DNA from: an uncultured Acidimicrobiaceae bacterium
GTDB taxonomy: Bacteria; Actinomycetota; Acidimicrobiia; Acidimicrobiales; MedAcidi-G1
DNA length: 55,667 bases
Direction: 5' to 3'
NCBI GenBank assembly: GCA_913030665.1
Contig: CAJWFS010000006.1
Span: 1-55,667 of the forward strand
A program made the translations under genes and the position numbers. This document shows positions 42,732-51,220 of the stretch, piece by piece (positions within the stretch are counted from its first letter, which is position 1; each line of letters starts with the position of its first letter). The notes under the pieces are model-generated. The model saw only the letters and a list, made by a program, of their open reading frames with translations. It ran no database searches and was not told the DNA's origin.

Positions 42732-43525
42732 CTTGGATCCATCCCCAGTCCGAGGGTGAAGAGGCGCCCCATTCCGTTGATCGCATCGTCGATGCCAGCG
42801 AGGCGCAGTAGGTGCCAACCGAAGGCGAGGTTGCTGGATACCACCGCCACGCCCAACTCGGCCTCCAGTGCTCCGGCGATGCCGTAGGCCCGCAGGCTGG
42901 TGCACGACACGAACACAGCATCAACCCGGCGGTCGGGGCTGGCATCAGCAGACGCGACCAACCCGCGCACTGCGTCGGCCACCGAGGCCTCGGTGATGCG
43001 GGCCACGTTGGCATCGCTCTCCTCAAGGAATGATCCGGCGGCCACTACCTCCAGCCCACGGCTGGTCAACAGATCCACGATGCCGCCGGTGACCTCTGCG
43101 TTGTAGGGCGTCACCACGGCGACTCGAACGGCCCCGAGGGCGGCCATGGCGGCCAGAACGGCGGTGATCGGGTTGGTGTTGGGTACATCGGGGTGGGCTC
43201 GCCGGATTGCCGCGGATACCCGGTCCTCACCTATCAGTGTGGCGGCCGACGTGCAGCCGTAACCAATCACGTCGAAGTCCATGAGCCCGGGTAGCAGCGC
43301 CGCCGCCTCAGGGATCCGGACCTCCATGGCTCGCAGAGTTTCGGCGGTGACTCGATCCTCCATAGGGATGCGGGTGGCGAAGGCCGCCACCCCGTCGGGC
43401 CACAGTGACGAGAGCTCGGCCTCGACGGTCTGGTCGTTCTCGAGCACCACGATCCCGATCCGGGCGCGCTGGCCGAATCCGTCGTCAGTGACAAACGGCA
43501 ACTGCTGCAGGTCGATCGACGTCAC
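42728..43525 (-). CDS. EutA/maleate-isomerase-type Asp/Glu racemase-superfamily protein
   Basis: A 265-aa protein. Two catalytic Cys are visible as in the Asp/Glu racemase/maleate cis-trans isomerase superfamily: VIGYGCTSAATLIG and VFVSCTSLRAYG. ITAVLAAMAALGAVRVAVV with TPYNAEVTGGIVD is typical of the EutA/arylmalonate-decarboxylase branch. EutA-like genes accompany ectoine hydrolase (EutD/DoeA) in ectoine degradation clusters. GTG 43525 overlaps the PhyH stop by 4 bp, and its stop overlaps the M24 start. The substrate could be a dicarboxylic intermediate; the exact reaction is open. Confidence 0.82.
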   Translation of the reverse strand: MTSIDLQQLPFVTDDGFGQRARIGIVVLENDQTVEAELSSLWPDGVAAFATRIPMEDRVTAETLRAMEVRIPEAAALLPGLMDFDVIGYGCTSAATLIGEDRVSAAIRRAHPDVPNTNPITAVLAAMAALGAVRVAVVTPYNAEVTGGIVDLLTSRGLEVVAAGSFLEESDANVARITEASVADAVRGLVASADASPDRRVDAVFVSCTSLRAYGIAGALEAELGVAVVSSNLAFGWHLLRLAGIDDAINGMGRLFTLGLGMDPR

Positions 43526-44403
43526 ACCGGGTCCCCCTGGGCCTGCTGATCGAAGAACGACGCGGTGGTCGGCTTCTCTCCGAGGGCCATCTCGTAGGAC
43601 GATGCCCTGACCCGACCGGTGGCCACACCCCGAACCACCTCGCCCTCGTAGATGCTCGGCAGGTGGTTCGGGTGCAGGATCCGGCTGTCCTCGGACCGGT
43701 AGCTGAAGATGGCCAGCGTCCGAGGGTGCTCGGCCAGATTGGCTGCAGAACCGTGCACGAGGCGGGTGTGCATCAGGCATGCGCTGCCGGCCGGACCGAA
43801 GCAGGCCACCGGCTCGCCCAGGCCAGCCAGGTCCCTGTCAGCGATAGTGCCGGTGAATACGCCGTCCTGCCAGTGGTCGAAGATGGGGCCCCGATGGGTG
43901 CCCGGCACGACCTCCAACGGCCCGTTGTTCAGCGTCACGTCGTCGACGAACAGCAGCGCTGCCAGCATGTCGTCGTTGCTGTGCGCCTCGTAGGCGAAGT
44001 CCTGGTGGAACCGCACGGTGGTGCCGACCCCCGGCTGCTTACAGTTGGTCTTGACGTTGTTCACCACCAGGTTGGGGCCCACTAACTGGGCCGCCGCGTC
44101 GACCAGCAGACTGTCACGCATGATCCGCAGGTGCACGTCGCACACCTCCTGAGGTGAAGCCACCCGGCGCAGAGCCGGATACTCGGCGCTGTGGCCGGGC
44201 TGGACGTCGAACCGGCCCCGTCCATCCATGGTCGTTCCCCACGGGCCGTCGTGGTCCCGGCTCTCCTCGACCCAGCCCGCGACCGCACCCCGCAGGGCGG
44301 CAAGCTGCCCGGTCGACACGGCCCCATCCATGAGGACGTAGCCATCCCGCCAGAAGGCCGTCACCTGGGTCTCGGTCAGGGGCCCTGCCGGCAGGTGTTC
44401 CAT
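43522..44403 (-). CDS. Phytanoyl-CoA dioxygenase (PhyH) family oxygenase
   Basis: A 293-aa Fe(II)/2OG oxygenase. Iron ligands are H-x-D in VRFHQDFAYEAHS and the distal His in RLVHGSAANL; SYRSEDSRIL supplies a possible 2OG-binding Arg. EVVPGTHRGPIFDHW is the PhyH-type loop. Compared with ectoine hydroxylase EctD, which carries F-H-S-D-F-E-T-W-H, this enzyme reads F-H-Q-D-F-A-Y-E-A-H, so it is not a standard EctD. It lies 48 bp after the 337-aa PhyH-like gene and overlaps the EutA-like gene by 4 bp, so it is part of the six-gene operon. Substrate unknown. Confidence 0.87.
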   Translation of the reverse strand: MEHLPAGPLTETQVTAFWRDGYVLMDGAVSTGQLAALRGAVAGWVEESRDHDGPWGTTMDGRGRFDVQPGHSAEYPALRRVASPQEVCDVHLRIMRDSLLVDAAAQLVGPNLVVNNVKTNCKQPGVGTTVRFHQDFAYEAHSNDDMLAALLFVDDVTLNNGPLEVVPGTHRGPIFDHWQDGVFTGTIADRDLAGLGEPVACFGPAGSACLMHTRLVHGSAANLAEHPRTLAIFSYRSEDSRILHPNHLPSIYEGEVVRGVATGRVRASSYEMALGEKPTTASFFDQQAQGDPV

Positions 44404-44451
44404 GGCGCGGATCCTTTCACGCCGGCTGGCCTCAGACAGCCCCGTCGGTGG

Positions 44452-45465
44452 TTACGTCTCGTAGTGCTCTATCGGCGGCGGCTCGGTCCGCATGTCCCGA
44501 ATGGCCCGCTCCACGTCGCAGACAGCCTCCTCGAGGCGATCGGCGGCCTCGGCCGCGCCCAGTCCGAAGGGCAGGTCGTCCACGAGTCCCTGTAGGCGGC
44601 CGACACCGCGCCAGGCGACGTGCCGGGCCCACTCGGTCGCCAGCACGGCAGGATCATCTACTCCTCTGAGGTCCCGCGATCGGGACTGGTCGTCACGGCT
44701 CCGGTCAAGGGCCACATAGCCGTTGACCATGGTGATCCTCTCGGCCGGAGCATCCAACGGAGCGCCACGGTGCACGACCATGTTCCCGTGCAGTGCGATC
44801 GCCCACCCGGGGCCGCCGAATTCAGGAGCGAGCACCCGCTCCGGCGGAGGCCGCTCTCCGGTTGCGGCGAGGGCAGCGGCATCCGCCTTCGTGCCGAGGA
44901 ACACCTCGAATCGGCCACCGGGCAGGCCCGCCGGGTCGCTGACCATCATGACGAAGTCCAGCGGCAGGGTGTCGTGGTGCCACTTGTCAACGGCCTCCCC
45001 CACCTCGGTGGGCTCGAAGTTCAGGTGCCCGAGGTGGAGGGGCATGGTGTGGGGTGCCACGTCGGTGCCGTAGATCCCGGCCATCACGTCGGTCACCTCC
45101 GGACTCAGGCACAGGTCCCGTAGCCATCGGGACCGGTAGCAACCTCCGCGGACGGTGTGCTGGATCCGATCCCCGGCTCGGGCGGCGAACGGTCGGAGCC
45201 GGCGGGCCACGTCCAGGAGCACGCCGGCACCCACATCGGACAGGATCCGGAACGGCTCGGAGAACGCCGCCGCCGTGGCCGTCGGGCAGATCTCGTCTTC
45301 TGAGTAGCCCAACTCGGCAAGCGTCGTCACCGCTGCCGGCGGCCGGATCTCCAGGTGTGCAGCCGGGTCGAAGGTCGGCTCGTCGTCCAGCCATTCATAG
45401 CCAGGCGGCTGGACCGCAGGAAACGCAATGGCGCTGGCCATGGCCGGTGGCTCCGATCTGCTCAC
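44452..45465 (-). CDS. Divergent PhyH-like/2OG-oxygenase-type protein
   Basis: A 337-aa protein that is only distantly like PhyH. A plausible iron site is VDKWHHDTLPLDFVMMVSD (H-x-D) and a distal His in HGNMVVHRGAPLD, followed by APAERITMVNGY with an Arg. GGRFEVFLGT and GWAIALHGN are cupin-like strands. I cannot name the family with confidence; a jelly-roll oxygenase is the best reading. GTG 45465 overlaps the demethylase stop by 4 bp, and the PhyH gene follows after 48 bp. Adjacent oxygenases imply a two-step oxidation or two paralogous activities. Confidence 0.6.
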   Translation of the reverse strand: MSRSEPPAMASAIAFPAVQPPGYEWLDDEPTFDPAAHLEIRPPAAVTTLAELGYSEDEICPTATAAAFSEPFRILSDVGAGVLLDVARRLRPFAARAGDRIQHTVRGGCYRSRWLRDLCLSPEVTDVMAGIYGTDVAPHTMPLHLGHLNFEPTEVGEAVDKWHHDTLPLDFVMMVSDPAGLPGGRFEVFLGTKADAAALAATGERPPPERVLAPEFGGPGWAIALHGNMVVHRGAPLDAPAERITMVNGYVALDRSRDDQSRSRDLRGVDDPAVLATEWARHVAWRGVGRLQGLVDDLPFGLGAAEAADRLEEAVCDVERAIRDMRTEPPPIEHYET

Positions 45466-47525
45466 AGGTGCTGCAGAAGTCTGCGGGCATCGAGCAGGGC
45501 CGATGCTACGTCGCGAGAGGCAACGCAGTCCCCCACGCGATACAGCAGGTGGCCACCTTCCTCAATATCGGCGAACGCCGGTTGGGGGTGGCCCCCGACC
45601 AGCGCTTCGAGGTCGACCACACCGCCGTTTGCCGACCCGTCGCACATGGTCAGGAACAGGCCCTCGTCCGGTACAACGCCGTGCTCGGTGACCACCGCAT
45701 CGACCTCATGGGCCACCTTGTCGCCGGTGTACTCGTTGCGCAGCACGGCCCGTAGCGCCGAAGAGTCTCCCTCTACGGGTTCGACCCGGACCAGCCGATG
45801 GTCAGAGATCATTACCACCCCTGAGCCGTAGAGCATTCGGAGGTAGGCAGGCCCAAGCGGGGTGGCCAGGTCAAGGCCGACGTGCCGGTCCGGGGTGACC
45901 AGTTCCAGACCGGACACCCGGCGATCGAGAGACTCGGTGGCCAACAACTCCACCACGGCCAAACCCCGCTCGTCCCCGTGATCGTCATAGACCAGAACCC
46001 GTCCCTCGGGTCGGACCTGCCCACTGAGGACATCCCATGACGTGGCCACCAGTTCAGCGCCTGACTCCAGATAGGTCACCTCAGGACTACCCCCGGTAGC
46101 CACGACGACCACATCCGGCGCTTCGACCAGTACAGCATCGGCGTCAACCGGCGTGCCGAGCCTCACGTCGACCCCGACGAGCTCCACCTCGGAGATCAGC
46201 CAGTCAACGAGGCCGGCCACCTCCCGCTGGCGCTCGGCGGCCCGAGCCATGAGCGCCAACTGTCCACCGAGACGATCCTGGGCCTCGAACAGGACCACGT
46301 CGTGGCCCCGTTCGGCACACGTCCGGGCCGCCTCCAGGCCAGCCGGTCCACCACCCACCACCACGACTCGCCGACGCGAAGCCGTCGAACGCACCACCAA
46401 TTGAGGAACTGTTGCCTCACGCCCGGTCGCCGGATTCTGGATACATACCGAGTCCAGGCCCAAGTGCAGTCGGTTGATGCACAGCGATGCGCCCACACAG
46501 GTGCGGATGCGGTCGGCCTCCCCCCGTTCCAACTTGGCCACAAGGTGGGGATCGGCGAAGTGGGCCCGGGTCATCCCCACCAAGTCCACGGCACCGGACT
46601 CCACAGCGTGACGGGCGGTAGCCAGGTCGGCGATTCGAGTGGCGTGCAGGATGGGTACGTCGACCACCCCGCGGACAGCGGCGGCCACAGGTAGGTACGG
46701 CGCCAGCGGCGTTCCGGCTGGCGGTATGGCCTTCGAAAGCCCATCCTCGGTGGCCAGCGCTGGTCCGGCGACATTTAGGAAGTCCAGCAGGCCTGAGGTG
46801 GCGAGAGTCACGGCTATCTCGCAGCAATCCTCCTCATCAAGGCCGCCCGGCTGATCCTCAGTGCCCAACATCCTCAGGCCGACCAACAAACGGCCATCAG
46901 CCGCTGTCTGGACTGCTTCGAGAACTTCCATGGTTAATCGAAGTCGGTTGCCTAAAGACCCTCCGTACCCGTCGGTACGAAAGTTCACCAGCGGTGACCA
47001 GAACTGATCCAGCAGGTGGCTGGTGGCCAGCAACTCGATCCCGTCTAGGCCTGCATCAACCGCTCGACGGGTGGCGGTGGAGAAGTCTGCTACCACCCTT
47101 CGCAGGTCCGAAAGCTCTGCCTGCTTAGGCCAGAAGCGGTGCATGGGCTCGCGAACCGGCGATGGGGCGATTGTGGGCAGCCAGTCACCGTCGTTGGAGA
47201 CGTTACGCCTCCCCATGTGGGTGAGCTGGCACATGATGGCTGCACCATGGCCGTGAATCCGGTGGACCATTTCGGCCAGGGGACTGACCACAGCGTCGCT
47301 GCCGAAGTTGAGCTGGCCCCACAATGAGGCCGAATCGCGCGAGACATTGGACGACCCACCGATCATGGTCAAGCCAAGGCCGCCCGCCGCTTTCTCTTCG
47401 TGGTAACGGACGTAACGGTCGCTCGGTGTGCCATCGACGTTGTAGCCGGGCGAGTGGCTACTGGAAAATATCCGATTACGGAGCTGCAACCCAGCCAGAT
47501 CGAATGGCTCTAAGAGCGGGTCCAT
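45462..47525 (-). CDS. DgcA/StcD-type FMN/FAD oxidoreductase (N-demethylase)
   Basis: A 687-aa two-part flavoprotein. The N-terminal Old Yellow Enzyme barrel carries LLEPFDLAGLQLRNRIFSSS, QLTHMGRRNVSNDGDW, then DQFWSPLVNFRTDGYGGSLG. The C-terminal FAD/NAD domain begins RRVVVVGGGPAGLEAARTCA. Length matches DgcA (dimethylglycine) and StcD (N-methylproline) demethylases, about 680 aa. The Fe-S motif is TCVGASLC followed at 11 residues by another Cys, so one of the four canonical Cys (C-x2-C-x3-C-x11-C) is Ala here. It heads the six-gene operon. Dimethylglycine, N-methylproline or similar N-methyl compound is the likely substrate, and DgcB-like partners are absent. Confidence 0.82.
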   Translation of the reverse strand: MDPLLEPFDLAGLQLRNRIFSSSHSPGYNVDGTPSDRYVRYHEEKAAGGLGLTMIGGSSNVSRDSASLWGQLNFGSDAVVSPLAEMVHRIHGHGAAIMCQLTHMGRRNVSNDGDWLPTIAPSPVREPMHRFWPKQAELSDLRRVVADFSTATRRAVDAGLDGIELLATSHLLDQFWSPLVNFRTDGYGGSLGNRLRLTMEVLEAVQTAADGRLLVGLRMLGTEDQPGGLDEEDCCEIAVTLATSGLLDFLNVAGPALATEDGLSKAIPPAGTPLAPYLPVAAAVRGVVDVPILHATRIADLATARHAVESGAVDLVGMTRAHFADPHLVAKLERGEADRIRTCVGASLCINRLHLGLDSVCIQNPATGREATVPQLVVRSTASRRRVVVVGGGPAGLEAARTCAERGHDVVLFEAQDRLGGQLALMARAAERQREVAGLVDWLISEVELVGVDVRLGTPVDADAVLVEAPDVVVVATGGSPEVTYLESGAELVATSWDVLSGQVRPEGRVLVYDDHGDERGLAVVELLATESLDRRVSGLELVTPDRHVGLDLATPLGPAYLRMLYGSGVVMISDHRLVRVEPVEGDSSALRAVLRNEYTGDKVAHEVDAVVTEHGVVPDEGLFLTMCDGSANGGVVDLEALVGGHPQPAFADIEEGGHLLYRVGDCVASRDVASALLDARRLLQHL

Positions 47526-47587
47526 TAGTTACCTGGTCCCAACGGGTACTGCCTCCACTGGAAGCCGCTCCCAAGGATGGGCACCCG

Positions 47588-48220
47588 TCAGCCCCCCCTA
47601 GGGGCGCCGCCGTCTGAGAGCAGTGCATCCAAAACCTCGGTAACACACTCATCCAGGGGTCGACTGGTGTCGATGCACAACTCGGGGGCAAGGGGCGTCT
47701 CATAGGGCGCTGAGATACCGCTGAACTCGGTGATCTCGCCGGCCCTGGCCTTGGCGTACAGACCCTTCACGTCGCGCTCCTCGCATACCGCCAACGGGGT
47801 ATCCACGAAAACCTCGGTGAAGGCACCATCCGGGTGGAGGGCACGTACAGCATCGCGATCGGCCCGGTACGGCGAGATGAAGGCCGTCAGCACTACGAGC
47901 CCGGCGTCCTGGAACAGCCGACAGACCTCGCCGATGCGTCGCACGTTCTCGGTGCGGTCCGCCGGTGAGAACCCGAGGTCCCGGTTCAGTCCGAACCTGA
48001 CGTTGTCGCCGTCGAGCACGTAGGCAGCCGCGCCCAGGGACACGAGGGCTTCCTCGACCGCAAAGGCCAACGTTGACTTTCCCGAGCCAGACAGGCCGGT
48101 AAACCACACGGTCCGGCCACCGTGTCCCAGTAGGGCCGCCCGGTCGGTCCCACCGACCCGGCCCTCAGCCCGGACGATGTTCCTCGAAACGGGCTCCGTG
48201 GCTTCCGGTCGGTCAGGCAT
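47588..48220 (-). CDS. cysC: Adenylylsulfate kinase, stand-alone
   Basis: A 210-aa kinase that phosphorylates APS to PAPS. The P-loop is GLSGSGKST (42-50), [15 protein letters not shown] binds [16 protein letters not shown] holds the active-site Ser, and [13 protein letters not shown] plus [15 protein letters not shown] complete the substrate site. All canonical blocks are intact. ATG 48220 overlaps the CysNC stop by 8 bp, so cysD - cysNC - cysC form one operon. It sits immediately downstream of a bifunctional CysNC whose kinase domain looks degenerate. Confidence 0.92.
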   Translation of the reverse strand: MPDRPEATEPVSRNIVRAEGRVGGTDRAALLGHGGRTVWFTGLSGSGKSTLAFAVEEALVSLGAAAYVLDGDNVRFGLNRDLGFSPADRTENVRRIGEVCRLFQDAGLVVLTAFISPYRADRDAVRALHPDGAFTEVFVDTPLAVCEERDVKGLYAKARAGEITEFSGISAPYETPLAPELCIDTSRPLDECVTEVLDALLSDGGAPRGG

Positions 48221-50132
48221 CCAGGACTCCGCGGGCGGCAAGCAGGTCCATGATTGCATCCACGCATTCGTCGACGGCCTGAACTGAGGTGTCCACCCGA
48301 AGGTCCATATCGGTCGGTCGATCGTAGGTGGCCGACACTCCGGGGAAATGCGGTACCTCACCCCGGTCGGCGGCTTCGTACATGCCGTTCACATCCCGTT
48401 CCCGACACACCTCCAGCGGAGTATCGACAAACACCTCCACGAACCGGTCTTCGCCCACCAGTTCCCGGGCCCTAGCCCGAACCTCGTCTTTGGGTGCCAC
48501 CAGGGCGGCGATTGCGATAAGGCCATGGTTGTTGACGAGCTGTGCAACCTCGGCGACGCGGCGGAGGTTCTCGGAGCGCTCCTGCGAGCTGAAGCCGAGG
48601 TCACGGCTGATGCCCATTCGGACGTTCTCTCCGTCCAGGCGGATAGCCGCCCTGCCCCTATCGAACAGGCGTCGTTCCAGGGCCGTGGCGATGGTGGACT
48701 TGCCAGCCGCCGTCAGGCCGGTCAGCAGAACTGTGCAGGGCTGCTGACCGAACCGCGCTGATCGTTCACCCTGGCTGATCGACGATGCCTGTCGGAGAAG
48801 GCCCGCGTCAGGCTGACGGTTCCAGGACGACGCCGCACCGATGATCATCCCGGCGCCCACCGTGCCGTTCGAGAGCCGGTCGACCAGCACGAACGAGCCC
48901 GTACTCCGATTCACGCCATAAGCGTCGAAGAGGAGTTCCCTGTCAGCGCTGATCGAGCAGCGGCCAATGTCGTTCAACCCCAGCGAGGTTGCTGCCCGTT
49001 CCTCCAGGGTGTCCACGTCGACCCGGTGTCGGATTGATGTGACCGACGCGTTCCTGACGCCGTTGGCCGACTGCAGCAGGTACTGCCGCCCGGGTTCCAA
49101 CTCCTCGGTGTCCATCCACACCAGCATCGCGTCCACCTCGTGGGCCCTGGTCGGGGCCTGCTCCACGTCGACCAGCAGGTCGCCTCGGCTGAGGTCGATC
49201 TCATCAGTCAGGGTCACGGTGACCGCCCGACCCGGCCCCGCCACCTCCAGATCGCCGTCGAAGGTGACTATGCGCGCCACCGTCGAACGCATACCGGAAG
49301 GCAGCGCCACCACCTCGGCGCCGGGCCTCAGCACGCCGGAGGCCACCGTGCCGGCGAAGCCCCGGAAGTCGAGGTCAGGTCTGACCACCATCTGGATCGG
49401 GAGGCGTAGTCGCTCCAGATCGACGCCCACGTCGACGTCGACGGTCTCGAGGTGCTCCATGAGGGCTGGCCCATCGAACCAGGTGAGGTTGTCGCCCGGC
49501 TCGACCACGTTGTCGCCCAGCAGCGCCGACATCGGGAGGAAGTACGGATCAATCTGGGCCAAGCCCTTAGCGAAGATGCGATAGTCGGCGCAGATCTCGT
49601 CGAAGCGTTCTTCCGACCAGCCCACGAGATCCATCTTGTTGACGGCCACCACCACGTTGCGAATGCCCAGCAGGCTGGCGACATAACTGTGGCGTCTGGT
49701 CTGGGCCAGGACGCCCAGTCGGGCGTCGATGAGTATTACGGCCAGTTGGCAGGTCGAGGCACCGGTGACCATGTTGCGCGTGTACTGCTCGTGTCCTGGC
49801 GTGTCCGCGATGATGAATTTTCTTCGTGCAGTTGAGAAGTAGCGGTAGGCCACGTCGATCGTGATCCCCTGTTCCCGTTCAGCCTTCAGCCCGTCCATGA
49901 GGAGAGCCAGGTCGACCTGGTCGCCTGCAGAGCCAACGGTCGTGGACTCGGCCTCCAGGACGGCCAGGTGGTCCTCGTAGATCATCTCGGAGTCATGCAG
50001 GAGCCGCCCGATGAGGGTGGATTTGCCGTCGTCAACGCTGCCGCATGTAAGAAGTCGCAGCAGGTCTTTGCGTTCATGTTCAGCCAGGTAGGCCTCTATG
50101 TCGCTGGCGATGAGGTCGGAGGTGTGTGCCAT
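48213..50132 (-). CDS. cysNC: Sulfate adenylyltransferase large subunit fused to a divergent APS-kinase-like domain
   Basis: A 639-aa fusion. The N-terminal GTPase (CysN) part has GSVDDGKST (31-39), DTPGHEQY and NKMDL; it activates sulfate with CysD. The C-terminal domain from about residue 464 is APS-kinase-like with GLTAAGKST (472-480) and [15 protein letters not shown]. However, the catalytic block reads [13 protein letters not shown] where stand-alone CysC has [13 protein letters not shown], and [11 protein letters not shown] where CysC has [11 protein letters not shown]. The active-site Ser and substrate-binding Lys/Arg are therefore missing. The ATG at 50132 abuts the cysD stop. Confidence 0.92.
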   Translation of the reverse strand: MAHTSDLIASDIEAYLAEHERKDLLRLLTCGSVDDGKSTLIGRLLHDSEMIYEDHLAVLEAESTTVGSAGDQVDLALLMDGLKAEREQGITIDVAYRYFSTARRKFIIADTPGHEQYTRNMVTGASTCQLAVILIDARLGVLAQTRRHSYVASLLGIRNVVVAVNKMDLVGWSEERFDEICADYRIFAKGLAQIDPYFLPMSALLGDNVVEPGDNLTWFDGPALMEHLETVDVDVGVDLERLRLPIQMVVRPDLDFRGFAGTVASGVLRPGAEVVALPSGMRSTVARIVTFDGDLEVAGPGRAVTVTLTDEIDLSRGDLLVDVEQAPTRAHEVDAMLVWMDTEELEPGRQYLLQSANGVRNASVTSIRHRVDVDTLEERAATSLGLNDIGRCSISADRELLFDAYGVNRSTGSFVLVDRLSNGTVGAGMIIGAASSWNRQPDAGLLRQASSISQGERSARFGQQPCTVLLTGLTAAGKSTIATALERRLFDRGRAAIRLDGENVRMGISRDLGFSSQERSENLRRVAEVAQLVNNHGLIAIAALVAPKDEVRARARELVGEDRFVEVFVDTPLEVCRERDVNGMYEAADRGEVPHFPGVSATYDRPTDMDLRVDTSVQAVDECVDAIMDLLAARGVLDA

Positions 50133-51065
50133 CTAGAAGTACCCCTCCCGCTTCTTCTCCTCCATGGAACCGGACTGGTCGTGGTCGATGACCCGGCCCT
50201 CGCGCTCCGACCTGCTGGCCAGGAGCATCTCTTGGATGATCTCCGGAAGCGTGGTGGCCGTGGACTCCACCGCACCCGAGAGCGGGTAGCAACCCAGGGT
50301 CCTGAAACGCACCGCCCGCATCTCTGGCTCTTCGCCGTCCTCGAAGCGGAACCGGTCGTCGTCGACCATGATCAGTGTTCCGTTGCGCTCCACGACCGGC
50401 CGGATAGCCGAGCGGTAGAGCGGGACGATCGGTATCTCCTCGAGGTGGATGTACTGCCACACGTCCAGCTCGGTCCAGTTGCTGATCGGGAAAACCCGGA
50501 TGCTCTCACCGCGGTCGACCCGGCCGTTGTAGATGTCCCAGAGCTCCGGACGTTGGTTCTTCGGATCCCAGCGGTGGTACCGGTCCCTGAAGCTGAAGAT
50601 CCGCTCCTTGGCCCGGGACTTCTCCTCGTCGCGGCGTGCACCACCGAACGCTGCATCAAAGCAACCGGCCTCCAACGCCTGCTTGAGGGCCTGAGTCTTC
50701 ATGATGTCCGTGTAGTTCTTGGAACCGTGGTCGAAGGGGTTGATTCCGGCCGCCATTCCATCCGGGTTGGAGTGCACGATCAGGTCTATGCCCAGGTCGG
50801 CGACCGTACGGTCGCGGAACTCGATCATCTCCCGGAACTTCCAGGTGGTGTCCACGTGGAGCAAGGGAAATGGAATTTTCCCGGGGAAGAAGGCCTTGCG
50901 GGCCAGGTGCAGGAGGACCGTTGAGTCCTTGCCGATGGAGTACATCATCACCGGTCGCTCGAACTGGGCGACCACCTCGCGCATGATGTGGATGGCCTCG
51001 GCCTCCAGTTGACGAAGGTGGGTGAGGCGCAGCTCAGGTGGCAGCGTGGTTGTCGGGGCGCTCAC
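50133..51065 (-). CDS. cysD: Sulfate adenylyltransferase small subunit
   Basis: A 310-aa PAPS-reductase-like ATP-PPase that adenylates sulfate to APS with Cys[18 protein letters not shown] is the PP-loop motif, [20 protein letters not shown] the sulfate/APS-binding segment, and [11 protein letters not shown] and [11 protein letters not shown] are diagnostic. The start is GTG 51065; a longer frame has unrelated N-terminal residues. It leads cysD - cysNC - cysC. The 155-bp divergent region towards the EthA-like gene shows no recognisable riboswitch or operator. No APS/PAPS reductase is encoded here, so reduction genes lie elsewhere or PAPS serves sulfation. Confidence 0.96.
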   Translation of the reverse strand: MSAPTTTLPPELRLTHLRQLEAEAIHIMREVVAQFERPVMMYSIGKDSTVLLHLARKAFFPGKIPFPLLHVDTTWKFREMIEFRDRTVADLGIDLIVHSNPDGMAAGINPFDHGSKNYTDIMKTQALKQALEAGCFDAAFGGARRDEEKSRAKERIFSFRDRYHRWDPKNQRPELWDIYNGRVDRGESIRVFPISNWTELDVWQYIHLEEIPIVPLYRSAIRPVVERNGTLIMVDDDRFRFEDGEEPEMRAVRFRTLGCYPLSGAVESTATTLPEIIQEMLLASRSEREGRVIDHDQSGSMEEKKREGYF

Positions 51066-51220
51066 GAGATCAAGGCTACGGCGGACCGGCCCGTGCTGAG
51101 AAGATCCGAGCCGGCAGGCGGTCGACCCGGGCAACCGGCCTGCACGAGGCACGAACCAGGATCGTCGCCGGTGGCCTGGACGATTAGCAGTCGACGCCCC
51201 GCCTTCCTAGGGTCCGGTGA

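Noticed and set aside
43522-44403. Ectoine hydroxylase EctD for the PhyH gene
   Set aside because: The active-site signature is FHQDFAYEAH, not the EctD-type FHSDFETWH, and no ectABC genes adjoin it.
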